DNA from: Metaphire vulgaris
Taxonomy: Eukaryota; Annelida; Clitellata; Crassiclitellata; Megascolecidae
Length of the DNA stretch: 64,000 nt
Assembly (NCBI GenBank): GCA_018105865.1
Contig: CM030852.1
Location: 13,961,945-14,025,944 of the forward strand
Direction of reading: 5' to 3'
This document shows positions 1-12,650 of this stretch, piece after piece; positions within the stretch are counted from its first letter, which is position 1; every line of letters starts with the position of its first letter. Both the position numbers and the translations under genes were made by a program. The notes beneath the pieces are model-generated. The model did no database searches, was not told where the DNA came from, and was given only the letters and a program-made list of their open reading frames with translations.

Positions 1-253
1 TTCCACTTGTTCTGCATTTGTGAGGCCACCATAACCCCCATTTTGTCACACTAATTACGACGTAACCATAAGTGTCTAAAAGATGGGGTAATTCAATATT
101 TTAAAAAAGACAATCTATAAACGCAAGCCCACTGAATTGCATGTCCAAAACAAGACATCAAAGTAAAATAAGTCAGGAAGGAAGAAAAAGAAGGAAGAAA
201 GGAGATAATAAGCCACTAATTGAATGTTTCAACGAGAGACTCTGAGTGCTCAC

Positions 254-324
254 TCCTTCAGAGATGTTCGGTGTCGCCAAGTCGTCGGTGGGCGTGTCGC
301 ATAAAATGCCGGGATCTGACTTTG
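254..324 (-). CDS. PPP1R9: Neurabin exon 19 (last in window)
   Basis: This 71-bp exon codes [20 protein letters not shown] and then ISEG. The acceptor is TATATCAG|CAA and the donor GAAGGA|GTGAGC. It enters in phase 1, matching exon 18, and leaves in phase 0. The gene continues beyond the left edge. A SAM domain as in vertebrate neurabin-1 could lie there, but it is not in this window. Confidence 0.6.
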
Positions 325-2055
325 CTGATATAAAAGGCGGGCGGCCATTTTCTGGAACAAAAAAACAGCACAGCACGTTTATAAACAATAAACAACAATA
401 CTTGCCATGGAACAAGTGATTATGAAATGGCAGAAGACACTATTTAATTCAAAATATAAATAACACCATTTATTTCAAAATATAATAAATTATTAATCTA
501 CCGTCAATAAACTTATTACAGTAGAACTTTGTTATAATGAACATGGTTATAACATTCTCTGTTATAACCAACCACAATGTACAGTCCCGTGCTATGCGCT
601 ACTGTATTGGATGGTATTGGATACAACTTATCTTGGATATAATGTACTAAATTGTACAAACCCACTAAGTACATTGTAACAAAGTTCTAATAATTTATCA
701 AAAACAAAAAAAGTGTAAAATAATAACCAATCATTGACTGTTTGCAACTCTTGAGGCTCTAAGACCCACAAATGAATTTTTAAAATGGTCTATTCCGAAA
801 TCCAAAGTTAAAAAAGTAAAACAACTGTTGACAACCTTTTTTTTTGTATTTCAGAGAATAAAAGTACAGCACATGTACCAGGAAAATACAGGGTGGTGCA
901 AAAAAACCAGACTATATTAAATGCCAAACCTAATGTGACTAGTCCGGTTTTTTTGTGCCACCCTGTAGTTCTGCAATTCAAAAATCCCTCCCATTGAAGA
1001 TTTGCTGAAATATCTGAAGCAAAACCCTTAACTAACACAACCAAATGCCAAAAATTCTGTATTTTCCCACACACAATTTGCACATCTGATGCACAGTGTT
1101 ATGTGATACTCTTCCAAACATTCTATATTTACTTATTAATGTGAATTTGGTGCAAAGCTTCCGGTTAAGATTTTCTAATAGAACTGTTCTTGATTAAATA
1201 AAATATTAAAATCTATTGTAATCTTGTCTTAAATTTACAACATTACGCGGCGAGCCCATTACAACAGTAACACAAAAAGCCCCAACCAATCATAATGACA
1301 GGATACTGTTGATGCATTCCAACTACAAATTACAATATAAAAACTTTACATAAGTCATAATTTATATGATTAATTTATAATATTATGGCACTTAAGAATC
1401 GTATAATCCATTCTGCCACCTCAGCTTCATACGACGAAGATGATTGTCGCATCTTAAGAAATAGCTGACGTTTCAAATAATGAAATTAATACCTGCAGTT
1501 AGTGTTTATTCTAGGCCTTCTCTGGGGGGGAATTTCCCCCAAAGTTTTAAAATCACCCCCCAATTTTTTATATGTTGGCTGGGGATGAAAATTCCCCCCA
1601 AAAGTGTGGAGACTCAGACCTTGTCCCCCTCAAACATTTCAAAATCCCCCCCAATGTCAAGGAGGCTAGAATAAATACTGCCTGCAGTTAATTCTCACCA
1701 TTGGAATGTTGGCCTTGTAGAAATTCTGGACTAGTTATTTGGTTAAAATCAGTCGGCAGCGCTTTCTTCGATAACAGCGATATCCCATCGTTCCCAGGCA
1801 AGATGGCGCCACTTTTTGCCCGTATCGGAGAACCGATTCCACCAAACAGCTTACTAATCGAAGCAGCTGTGAAAACATAATACAAAACGTAGTGTAACAG
1901 AATATTTATATAGCGCCTCTTCCGATAAAGCACTCAGAAGCAAGCCCTCTGTCAATATTAACTCTATACACCGAACAAAATATCACTAAATGTATTAACA
2001 TGTTCATTATTCAGCATAAATAAACATATAAAACCTATCAATAATAGCAAATTGT

Positions 2056-2108
<53 letters not shown>

Positions 2109-5100
2109 GATCGCTAATGTTTTTAAGTTTTAATTAATTGAAAAGTGCAGTGTGTTTGAGAGATGTTCTTGTGTTTGTCTCTTACCGATTTCATGCCTGG
2201 ACTTGGTAGAAGTGTCCACATCAGACTTTGCCGTATCCTCTTCCGCCAATTTTCCAGCTTCCGTTTCTGATGCTCCCTGCTGGGGTGCCTTTCCCAGCGG
2301 AGACAGAGAAATACCGCCAGCCTCCGATTTTTCCCTCCTGTACAAAACAGAAACTCGTGCAGGCATGAATAAGATGAATGATGAATTTTTTTGTACAAAA
2401 GTATATCTAGGTATATAAATTGTCACTGATGAAATGAAACAAGTCAAGGGATAAATATGGCTTAAGTTTGAAAAGTCAGGACATCAGTGGGGAAGGATTA
2501 CTCATGCCAAAAATTTTTAGGCCTTTTTGTGGGTGGGAAAGAAGCCTCCATCAGGGTCAACCTAAATAAGTGGGGGTTACACCGTCCAAGCCCCACCAAA
2601 CTCAGTCCAATCTACATCATCTACACATTGCAAAATAGTATCAATGTTTGGACATAAAACGTGCAAGAAGTTCTTAATTCTTAAATAGATATCACAGTTC
2701 TGGTTTTTATTTAACTTGTTCTTTTGGAGACAGTTCACAAATGGACCAAGAGTGTGGAATTCTGAGCTGAGAATATGGAATATTTGCTCCGAGCATTGGT
2801 CCACTCCGACAAGTCTCTTACGACGCTTTCAATAACGACTCAAAACAGACCCGTTCTCTATTCTATTGTCTATCCTCCGTAACCGAGACCAGAAAATTGG
2901 ACCGACTTATTGCATTTGATAACAAGGGATTACGATCTAGATCAAGAAATGATCATCGATCGATGTTAAGATCATTATTAAAATGGCACTATAGAAGCTC
3001 CCTTATAACATCTCCAGATTTTAAATTCCTACAATCAATCAGAAGTTGAAACTCTAGTCAGTATGTCAATTATTATAATGCTTAGATTCTAGATTTCACA
3101 TAAAATGCATCATAAAGTAAGAAAGTTATCCACAGATGGTTAGAAAAAGTGAATTTTGCAAGCTGCATTAAGCAAAGTCTCGAAAGCAAAAAGCATCCAA
3201 CATCACCACATCGTCACAGCCGAAAGCAAACCTCGTGCGATTGAATGACACATATGAGGCTCACTTCCAAAAGTGAACATACAGGGTGGCGCAAAAGAAA
3301 CCGGACTAGACACTTTTAGGTTTGCATTTAATACAGTTCGTTTTTTTGCGCCACCCTGTATATAACAGCGACCGCAATGCCAGGAAAGGTAAAGCCATGC
3401 ATGCAGCAAACCATACACAACAACAGCCTCACCCACCTTTCGACGCCCTGGTTGACTTCAAACAACCAGTTCTCATAGTGAGGCGCTGCCTCGGATTCCT
3501 CTTTACCGCCTGCCGTGCCTTCGGGTTCTCCGTCGTCCGACACGGTAGGCGCCGGCACCGGAACTACTTCGTCGTCTTCTTCCGCTCCCATCTGCTGCGC
3601 CAGTATCGCCTTGCGCCGCATCAGCGCCTGCTTAATTTCTTCCTGGAAGGCGTTTCCGAGCGCGGTCGCGTCCGCGATCCCCTTGGCGGATGGTCTGTCC
3701 GACCGCCTGCCGGTCATCTGTGCCGGTCTCTTCGCGGCGTCAGTTTCGCCGGCAATATCGACAGCTCCTAGATTTGCAACGTCGACCGGCGCTGGTTCCG
3801 ATGTGAGAACTTCCAGACAGGCGGAGGACTGCTGCTGTTTAAAATCAAGCTCATTGGTGCTTGGTTTAGAAGCTTCGTGAACGTCTTCAGCGATAATGGC
3901 GGTCCCACACGTTCCCACCTCCACAACCGATTCAGTCGGTTCCGTAAAAATCCATTTTCTGAAGCAGCTACCTCATTATCAGCCCCTTGTGTTTCACCGC
4001 TTCCTATCAATGGCGCGCCATCAGTTGGCGCTGCATTTCCAATGTCATCAGCTCCTCTGGATGTCGCAGCGGCATCGCAAAAGACGGTCTTTTCGGAGGG
4101 CAATGCACCAACATCTTTTAAATAAGGCAGTGAAGCAGACTCTTCGATTGTCAAGAGAACTTTTTTCCCAGGAGATTCCCGCACTGGTGCCAAAGGCGAG
4201 GAAGGTTCTGAACACCTGTTTTTCTTCGAAGTCACGTTTTTCCGAACCGTCCCCTCGCTGCAAATGACGTGCAATATATATTCCACAATGCAATTAAACA
4301 AACACAGTCAGATCAGCACCTAAAGCTGCCATTCCATACAAGAATGTTGAATGACGTGCCACCACTGCTATCACATCACTACTAATAATCATTTTCTCAA
4401 ATTCATCCTAGATTTTTTCCTTAAAATTTACCCAAAAAAACATAAACCAGGAACAAAAAGTTTTCATTCTCCCCCGAAATATCTGACACAAATAAATCCA
4501 TACCATGGCATAACAAACTTCCACAATTGAAATTAAAACACAAATCTACTTAATTTTGTCATAGATTGTTGTAGACTTGCATAGAATTATCAGTAAATTC
4601 TATGGAAATCATACAATCTACACAAGGAATTTAATTTTTGTGATATGGCGGTTGCACGACATTTAACAGAAAATCAGAATTTTATTTCAGTAAATTCATG
4701 CAGAAGGAGTATTAAGGAAAAGAGATACAGATCAGAAAACCGTAAGTACCCTCATTCAATTCATTCGATTTATTAAAAAAGTTGCACCCAAAAAATTGCA
4801 ACATTGTGGCATCTTTCTCCAATATCACCGTCCAACCAGGAAATCACAAATTTCTGGAATATTATGCATTTGGCACAAATTTTAGCAAACGCTCACAGTT
4901 GCTATAATATCTGACAGCAAGGTTCACTTCCAAACATATTTGGAAATTCAAAGTGTACAGATTTTATATTGGTCTGTTTTTAATGCCATTTATTTCTGCC
5001 ACGAGTACCTTATTCAGTTCCAATGAAGTTATGTATAGTCAAAGATAAATACAAAATCGAATATGCAATATCGAGATATAACATGCACGTATATGAAATG

Positions 5101-5594
5101 CAAGAGACACAGTTATTGCAACTAATTACAGAATTTAGTTTTTGCACATTTATGGAATTGCAAGCAGCAGAAATGACACAATAGTTTCACTAATCTGCTT
5201 AGCGCATTTACCCCACAGATATGATAAAAACTACATGAAATTAAGAAATTTATAAGAAATAATAATAAAAAGTTGAGAATTTTTTCACAGCTGCTTCATA
5301 GTAAAAACATCTAATATTTACAAAGAGCACATAATGCCCAGTGATTGCAAGAACGTAAGTAAGCAAAGCTGGAAAAAGTTCAGTATGTCAAAAGATGAAA
5401 TTCTGAGAGAGTCAATTAGAAAACTTTTGAAAAGCTCATATAACTCAAACAGGCACCAAAGAATGCATTCAAGAGGAAGGCGGTGTCACAATACGCACCC
5501 ATCGTGCTGGAAAAATGGCTCTTCATCTCCTTCCTCTTCAGTCTTTCCACTCTCCTCCTCTTCCTCATCTTGTTCCAAAGAATTCTAAAAGTCC

Positions 5595-5672
<78 letters not shown>

Positions 5673-6886
5673 AATAATAAATACATGAAGACAATAATAT
5701 ATAACTGAACATGCTAATATTACTAATATTACTACATATGGACAGGTATAAAGTGCATTTTTACATCTGATATGTATCCAGACATAAACGCCAGAATTGC
5801 TATGGCCAAAGAAGCCTTTTGGAAACAAAAAGAATTACTAAGAAGAAACCTAGACCAAACACTAAAACTACGAATCCTGAGATGCTATGTATACTGGTTA
5901 TCACATTCTCCCTCTGGAATGCTGGACTCTAACAAAGCAGTTGAAAAATAAAATACAGGCCTTTGAAATGTGGTGCTTCAGAAGAATCTTGAAAATTAGC
6001 TGGCAAGAGAAAATAACAAGAGGTACTGAAAATTGGAGAAAAGAGACAACTCCTGACAAAATTATAAACAGGAAAACTCAGTATGCTGGACACATTTTGC
6101 ACAGAACAAGCAAAGTCCTATTAGAGGGCAGATATGAGGGAAACAGGGCCAGAGGAAGACCTAGAAGAGACTGGCTGGACGACGTACACAAGAAAAGAAC
6201 TTAAAAGGATTGCTGAAGACAGAACAAAGTGGAAACAACTTGACCGTCAACCTTCAGATATGAAGATGACACTGGATGATGATAATGTATCCAACAAAGT
6301 CTTTTTTTAGCACAATTGGTACCTAGAACCATGTTACCAAGAGCTTACCGGAATGTATACCATGGCATTTATGTGGAATGTACACCAATTTTGGCAACTT
6401 TTACTACTTACAACTGACTTATACCCATCCATATACAGTATTAATGCACAAAAACTTGATGATGATGATATTCTCTACCCTAAGGCAAGTTTATATTGGT
6501 ATTTATGCCACCCGGGAGAAGATAAGTGAGGTGGATTCGGATTTCTCATAGAAAATTAGGGGCAAACAACCATTTTGCCCAAGGTCGCTACACACCGGCA
6601 GGGGTCAGATTTGAGCGAAACAACACAGAAAACCATTGAGATTTGGATGACTCACCGAGGATCGTTTAGTTGGCGGTCGTCTCGCTGCGATCGACCCGAC
6701 GTTTGACAGCTGACACTTGGTTTTGTTGGCAGAAGTGTCGAGCAATTCGGTCGCCGGGACGACACTCAGGTCGGCGGCAGGGCCCTCGTGGGTCAGAGAA
6801 ATCTTTTCACCCTCTGAAGCAGAACTCAAAACCATCATCTCAACAGAAACTCACAACAAACAACAACAATAATGATGATGATGATG

Positions 6887-6977
<91 letters not shown>

Positions 6978-7390
6978 TAATAATTCACTTTATAGTGCCA
7001 TTTCTAATGCTCTAAGGCAGAAATATTGAAACGGCGGCCAGCGTGCCAGATCCAGCCAGCCAAGGGGTGTGAACTGGCCAATCAAAATACTGAAACAATA
7101 AATAACTTCCCTAAAAATAAATAACGATAAATAACTTCCCTAACCCAGCTACAAGCTACATGTCTCAAGTTAATAACAGCCAACAGCGTTCACGCAGTCC
7201 ACTATCGGATAAGTTAACACATAAATTTTAATAATAATAATAACAATAATAATACTTATGAGATATAGCTTAATGACCTGTTTTCAGCTTACTTGTTTTC
7301 TATTACTTATGAACTACATTCCTGTATATATATACACATATTATATATATACACATATTATATATATATACACATATTTTTATATATATA

Positions 7391-7430
<40 letters not shown>

Positions 7431-8018
7431 CATTGGCACTTGAGCACCAGTTGTAAAAAAATTGGCCCATTATAAAATTTAACTCGATACCCCCAATCAG
7501 AAGTATCAATTGACAGCAATACAAATCCGAACAGCAGAATACCAGGTCGACTCCAGATATTGGAAAGCAGGCTTTACATACAGGGAACCTTCTCATTTCT
7601 CACCAACCTGAAATGTATTCCGGAGAGGAGGCTTCCGATTCAGACGAGATCTCCAATCCGTCGGTATCCACGATGTTGAAAGGTTTCGGCTTGAGTGGCA
7701 CGAGGCTGGCACTGGTGAGGTCAATTTTCTCGGCGGAGGGGTCTTCTGGAATGGCGTTGGGCAAACCGGCGGTTAGGTAAGCCTCGGCCAACAGTTTCTC
7801 CAAGAGAAAAGTCTGAACCGCAGAAAACAGTTCGAATGACAAAAGATATTAAATTAAAAAGTACGAAAACCATATCTAAATCTTGTTCTCTTCTGCCTTA
7901 GATTGCTTTCCATTCATATTTTTAGTTGATGACTGTTATTTTATTTATTTTTATTGGACTATGTAATGTGCCCTTGCTCCAGACATTTTGGTAATATGGG
8001 GCACAAGAAATTGTCAGT

Positions 8019-8053
<35 letters not shown>

Positions 8054-11000
8054 CTAAAGTCATTACGCACGTTACATGGAAGCAACAAATGTGTAAAAAC
8101 AAAGTGTGGTATTCTGCTATTATCTAATGTAATAAATATATATTAGATAGCAAATGATATATCAAAGCTGTCTGTAAAATCATACACGATCAATCAATAT
8201 TCTATTACCATTACATTACATCAAGAAACAACTAGCACCAACGACCGTACAATACAATTTACTCACTCGATCTTTGAGGATCTTTATAAGTTCATCGTAT
8301 TGATTCTGTGTATCCATCTGCTGTTCGTACATCATATCCCTCTCTTCGAGATACTCACGTTCTCTGCCAAGTTAATTAACAGAAGTTAATTAAAACATAA
8401 CAGCATTAACCCTTTCGCTCCTAGACCATCCGACTCTCAGGGTTCCTAAACCCAGCTTTTTTTCATGACCCTTGGGCCAAAGGGCCATGTATATTAATAA
8501 TTAACGGTGGCAGTCCAGAACGCGGCAATGGTATTTAAATGTACTGATAAGATGGTTCTGTCTTGTTGATGTGTTACTGCAATGACAGTAACAGGGTATG
8601 GTCACCACAGTAACAAAAGGGTTAACCCCTTAACTGGGTGCCCCGAGTAACGCTCGTCCATTTTACATTGAGTTACAAATAGTTGCCCAGTTAAGGGGTT
8701 AACAAAACATAAGAATTCCACGCTTGCACTTTCCCAAAGACAACGATACTCTGTCAACAAATTCCTTTCGCATTTCTCAAATACAACAGGTCATGTCGAC
8801 TTCTGTAGTACCTCTGCTGATATTCCTTTATAAGCTTCTTGGCCTTGTGATATTTCTTGTCCAGCTGAGCGTAGTTGGAGCAGAGGCGTTTTTCTAGCTC
8901 CACAGAATTCCTCTGTGACACCTCAAGTAGGTCCTAAAACATCAATGGCTTGCATGCATCACCTAATTAATTAGTCCTCACTCTCATTCTATGAGGGCTC
9001 ATCCATATAGTACATAGGCAAGAAAAGGCATATTTATATTTTCAACTCCCCCCTGTTGCACACACCGTACGTATACAAAACCCCCTAAATCCAAAATCCC
9101 CTAAATCCAACCCCCGCCTCAATGCGTACACACTATATGGATGGATCCTAAATCAATTCAATTCAGAATATAGAATAAAACATTATGGCATGCAGTATGT
9201 ATTGCTAGATCAAAAGCTTACTATGTTGTAAGGCAGAAGTAATTATTACAGAGAAATAGTTATCTTCTCCTGCCTCTTCATTTACTATCTCCTAAAATTT
9301 TAAAATGTCATATAAATATCCTGTAGCTATTCATTAGATAAAAACTCAAAATGACCTTACTTATTAACAGACTGCAACATTGATTGATTAACTGATCCAC
9401 ACAGATAGAACAGCCATAAACTTTAAACATCCTAAATTTGAGAAAGTGCCAAAGATGTAAACCCTCGAGAATCCTTTGAAAATACCAGATAGCCTTATTC
9501 TGTCCAGTGCCGTTTGTCCTCACCTGATACCGGCTTATCTCTTTCTGCATTGCTTGCAGCGCTCGGTCCGAGTCGCGAAGACGTAGAGCCATATCCTCAC
9601 ATTTCTTCTCCGTCACTTTCCGCTGTGAGTCGGCGTTTTCGCATAATATCATCTACAAACACAAGAATAATAAAATCAACAGTTTTTTGAGTATAAATAC
9701 ACAGATACATGTTTGATTTAAAATACACATTCTTACAAAAATTCTACAAAGTAATCACCAAGTCCAATCCAGGAGACATCAGACCAGACAACCAGGGTGA
9801 CAAGACTACAAGTCTATGGCAGATAAGCCAGGTGAAAAAGATAGGGTTCTAATCTTGCTGTAAAATTTGATATCGTGCGAACATGCTCACGCAATGAGTT
9901 CCAGAGTTTGGGGGTAGCAACTGAGGATCTGCACATGGCAGGGCTGAATCTCAATGGAAAAACTGACGGAAGACACCGAATGACTTTGGAAGAAATAGCA
10001 AACGACAGAGAAAGTATTGGAGTCTAAATTTATGAATTCTAGCGAGACCTTCGTGAATTATTTTACAGCCATTCTAACCTTGGCTTTCAACTTTGCCAAC
10101 TCTGCTTCAGACACAGCATTCTTGTATTGTGCCTATCAACAACAAAAACAAAGCAATGCATTAATCGTGAAACAATTAGACATTTAAACATGTTTCTTCA
10201 TTGTTTTGCAGTGAAACCTTCTTACATTACAAGCAATGTAATGTAGGTAATGCAATATTTGCACAATGCTAATTCGATTTATACTCAGGGGCACTCTTCA
10301 CTTTACTCACTCAAACTCCAAACAGTGTGATGTCAATTTTACTCAAATCAAAACAATCTTACCAGGACCTTAAAGTATAGACATCTACAGAGGTGTCCAA
10401 AAGTCTTGATTCAATGCCACTTTTTAAAACTCATTTTTTCTATTCTAATTCTAAATTTCCTTTCTTTCTTCTCATTCTTTCCTTCAATAATTTTTCTTCT
10501 ATCCTTCAAATCAACAGGTTAAATCAAAATATTTGCAAAAAAACGCAAGTCAAAACTTTTGTGCACCAATGTACTCTAATCGACAAAGTTTCGGGGAGAG
10601 CATTGACAAAATATAAAACGTAAACCAAACAAACTACCACAAAAGGTCAAGAAATTAACAACATCTCAAAATAATTGCTCCTTCACATTATCAACAAAAT
10701 AGTAAATAAAATTAATCTGAATATTATTGTGCAGTGTCTTTGTTCATATGGTAGACAGTGGCACAGTCACGGGGGTGGGGTGGGAGGTACAGGGGGCCGC
10801 CACCCCCTATTTGGGCCGGGACCAGTCGTGAGGTTTGCCCAAAGCTGGTGATTAGTAGGAGTAATGGGGTTAGTATCAGATCAAGGAGAACACACCAGAC
10901 TTCAAAGCAGATTTGAGATGATAACATTTTTTTAGTCACATCAAGACTTAAGCCGAAAATGCTGGCGACACCGCTAACTAGAAATCCGAAAAATTCAACA

Positions 11001-12614
11001 GGATGTCGTGAAGAACTCACCTCTTTTAACTTAACGAAGAGAACTTGGGCTTCCAGTTCTGGCGTTGTCGTCTCGCTGCTGCTCTCGTCGAGATCTCCAA
11101 ACGCCTCTCCAATCAGAGCCGAGCGGTCGCCGCCAGAGGACGCAAAGCCTGACAGGAGGTCGACACCGGATATCGAAGATCCCAAACGAGGCTATTCGAA
11201 ATATCAGTAACAAAACGCTTACAAGAAACCCAAATCTTAGAAACAAGAACAAGGAATTACACTTACATGTAAAATCATGCTTCTTGTAAAGAAAATTTGG
11301 TTTATTTGCTTTCATACAGTAGTAACAAAGAAATGTAAGCAAATTAACTTAGGCAACGAACAAAACTTTAAAAGCTAAATCTCAACTACTACAGTAGAAC
11401 CTTGTTATAATGTATCCTCCTTCCCAACGTTATTATTATTGAGACAACCATTCTTATGGAGCTATATAAGTTGTCTCAATAATAATAATAACGTACCGCA
11501 ATGTACGGTCCTGTGTGATGCGCTACTGTATTAGATGGTGTTTTGAATATAACACACCTTAGACATAACTTACTCATTTTTAAAGACCCACTAAGTATGT
11601 TATCACAAAGCTGTAAATTGAAGCAATTTAATCAACATAAACCTTAACCTTTATACCATTCATTTATTTGTAACATAATGTAAAATGGACGAGTATACTT
11701 GGGGCAAACGTGAAAAGGGTTAAACCAAAATGAAGCAGCTGAATTGAGACAAAGACGAATCTTCGACTAACGTCAGCACAAGAATCGCCGATGGGATCGC
11801 GTCCTCCGCCGCGACCATCTTCCGTTTCCGTAGACTGGTTCCGGGTCCCGAGCAGCTGCTGCCTGGCCATCTGTTCCAGCATCTGCTGCTGTCTCAGCTG
11901 CTCCTCCATCCGGCGCTGGCGATCTTCGAGCTCCTGTCGACGCATCTCCGTCCGCTTTTTGTCCTGCTCGATGGACATCTGAATGAGTCTAGCAACTTCG
12001 CTCTTAGACGCGTCCTTCTCGCGACCAAGGACAAACCTACGCGAAAAAATCACCGCTGGTCACTAGACATCAACAGAAAAGCTTAGACGACAAAATTATT
12101 AATCATCGCTAGATAGAGTTTTAACCCTTTCTATGTGGAGTCATTTAAACACTAAGAAAACATACAGCTGAAATAACTGATAAAATTTGCACTTAATTCT
12201 AGTTCTTAATAAAATTTTCCATAGATTTTATGATTCAGTAATGCCACGTACTGAATAACTGTGAAAAAACAACACTAAATTTAATTATATTATATTAACA
12301 GACTGGATATCACTGTCCCATACAACACATAATATTATGTCCTTTTCATTTTCAGCAAATTCCTCTAAAAATAATATTACATTCAACACCATGAAAGGGG
12401 TTAATAAATTGTAGGAATAATGACCGAAACAATTTACTAACAAAAAAATTATACAGAAATTTCTGTGACAACATTTACATCATGTTGAATACAGCTTCAT
12501 TTGATCTTTTAACGCTTTGACTGCATAAAGCCAATATTTGGGCTTCATAACATATTGGTTGCGTGGATTGCAGAATGAAAAGGGTTAACTTAACGAAGAG
12601 AACAATGGATTTCT

Positions 12615-12650
<36 letters not shown>

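Noticed and set aside
3322..4267. Long plus-strand open frames opposite neurabin exon 16
   Set aside because: They are antisense shadows of a GC-rich exon; the splice sites and phase lie on the minus strand.
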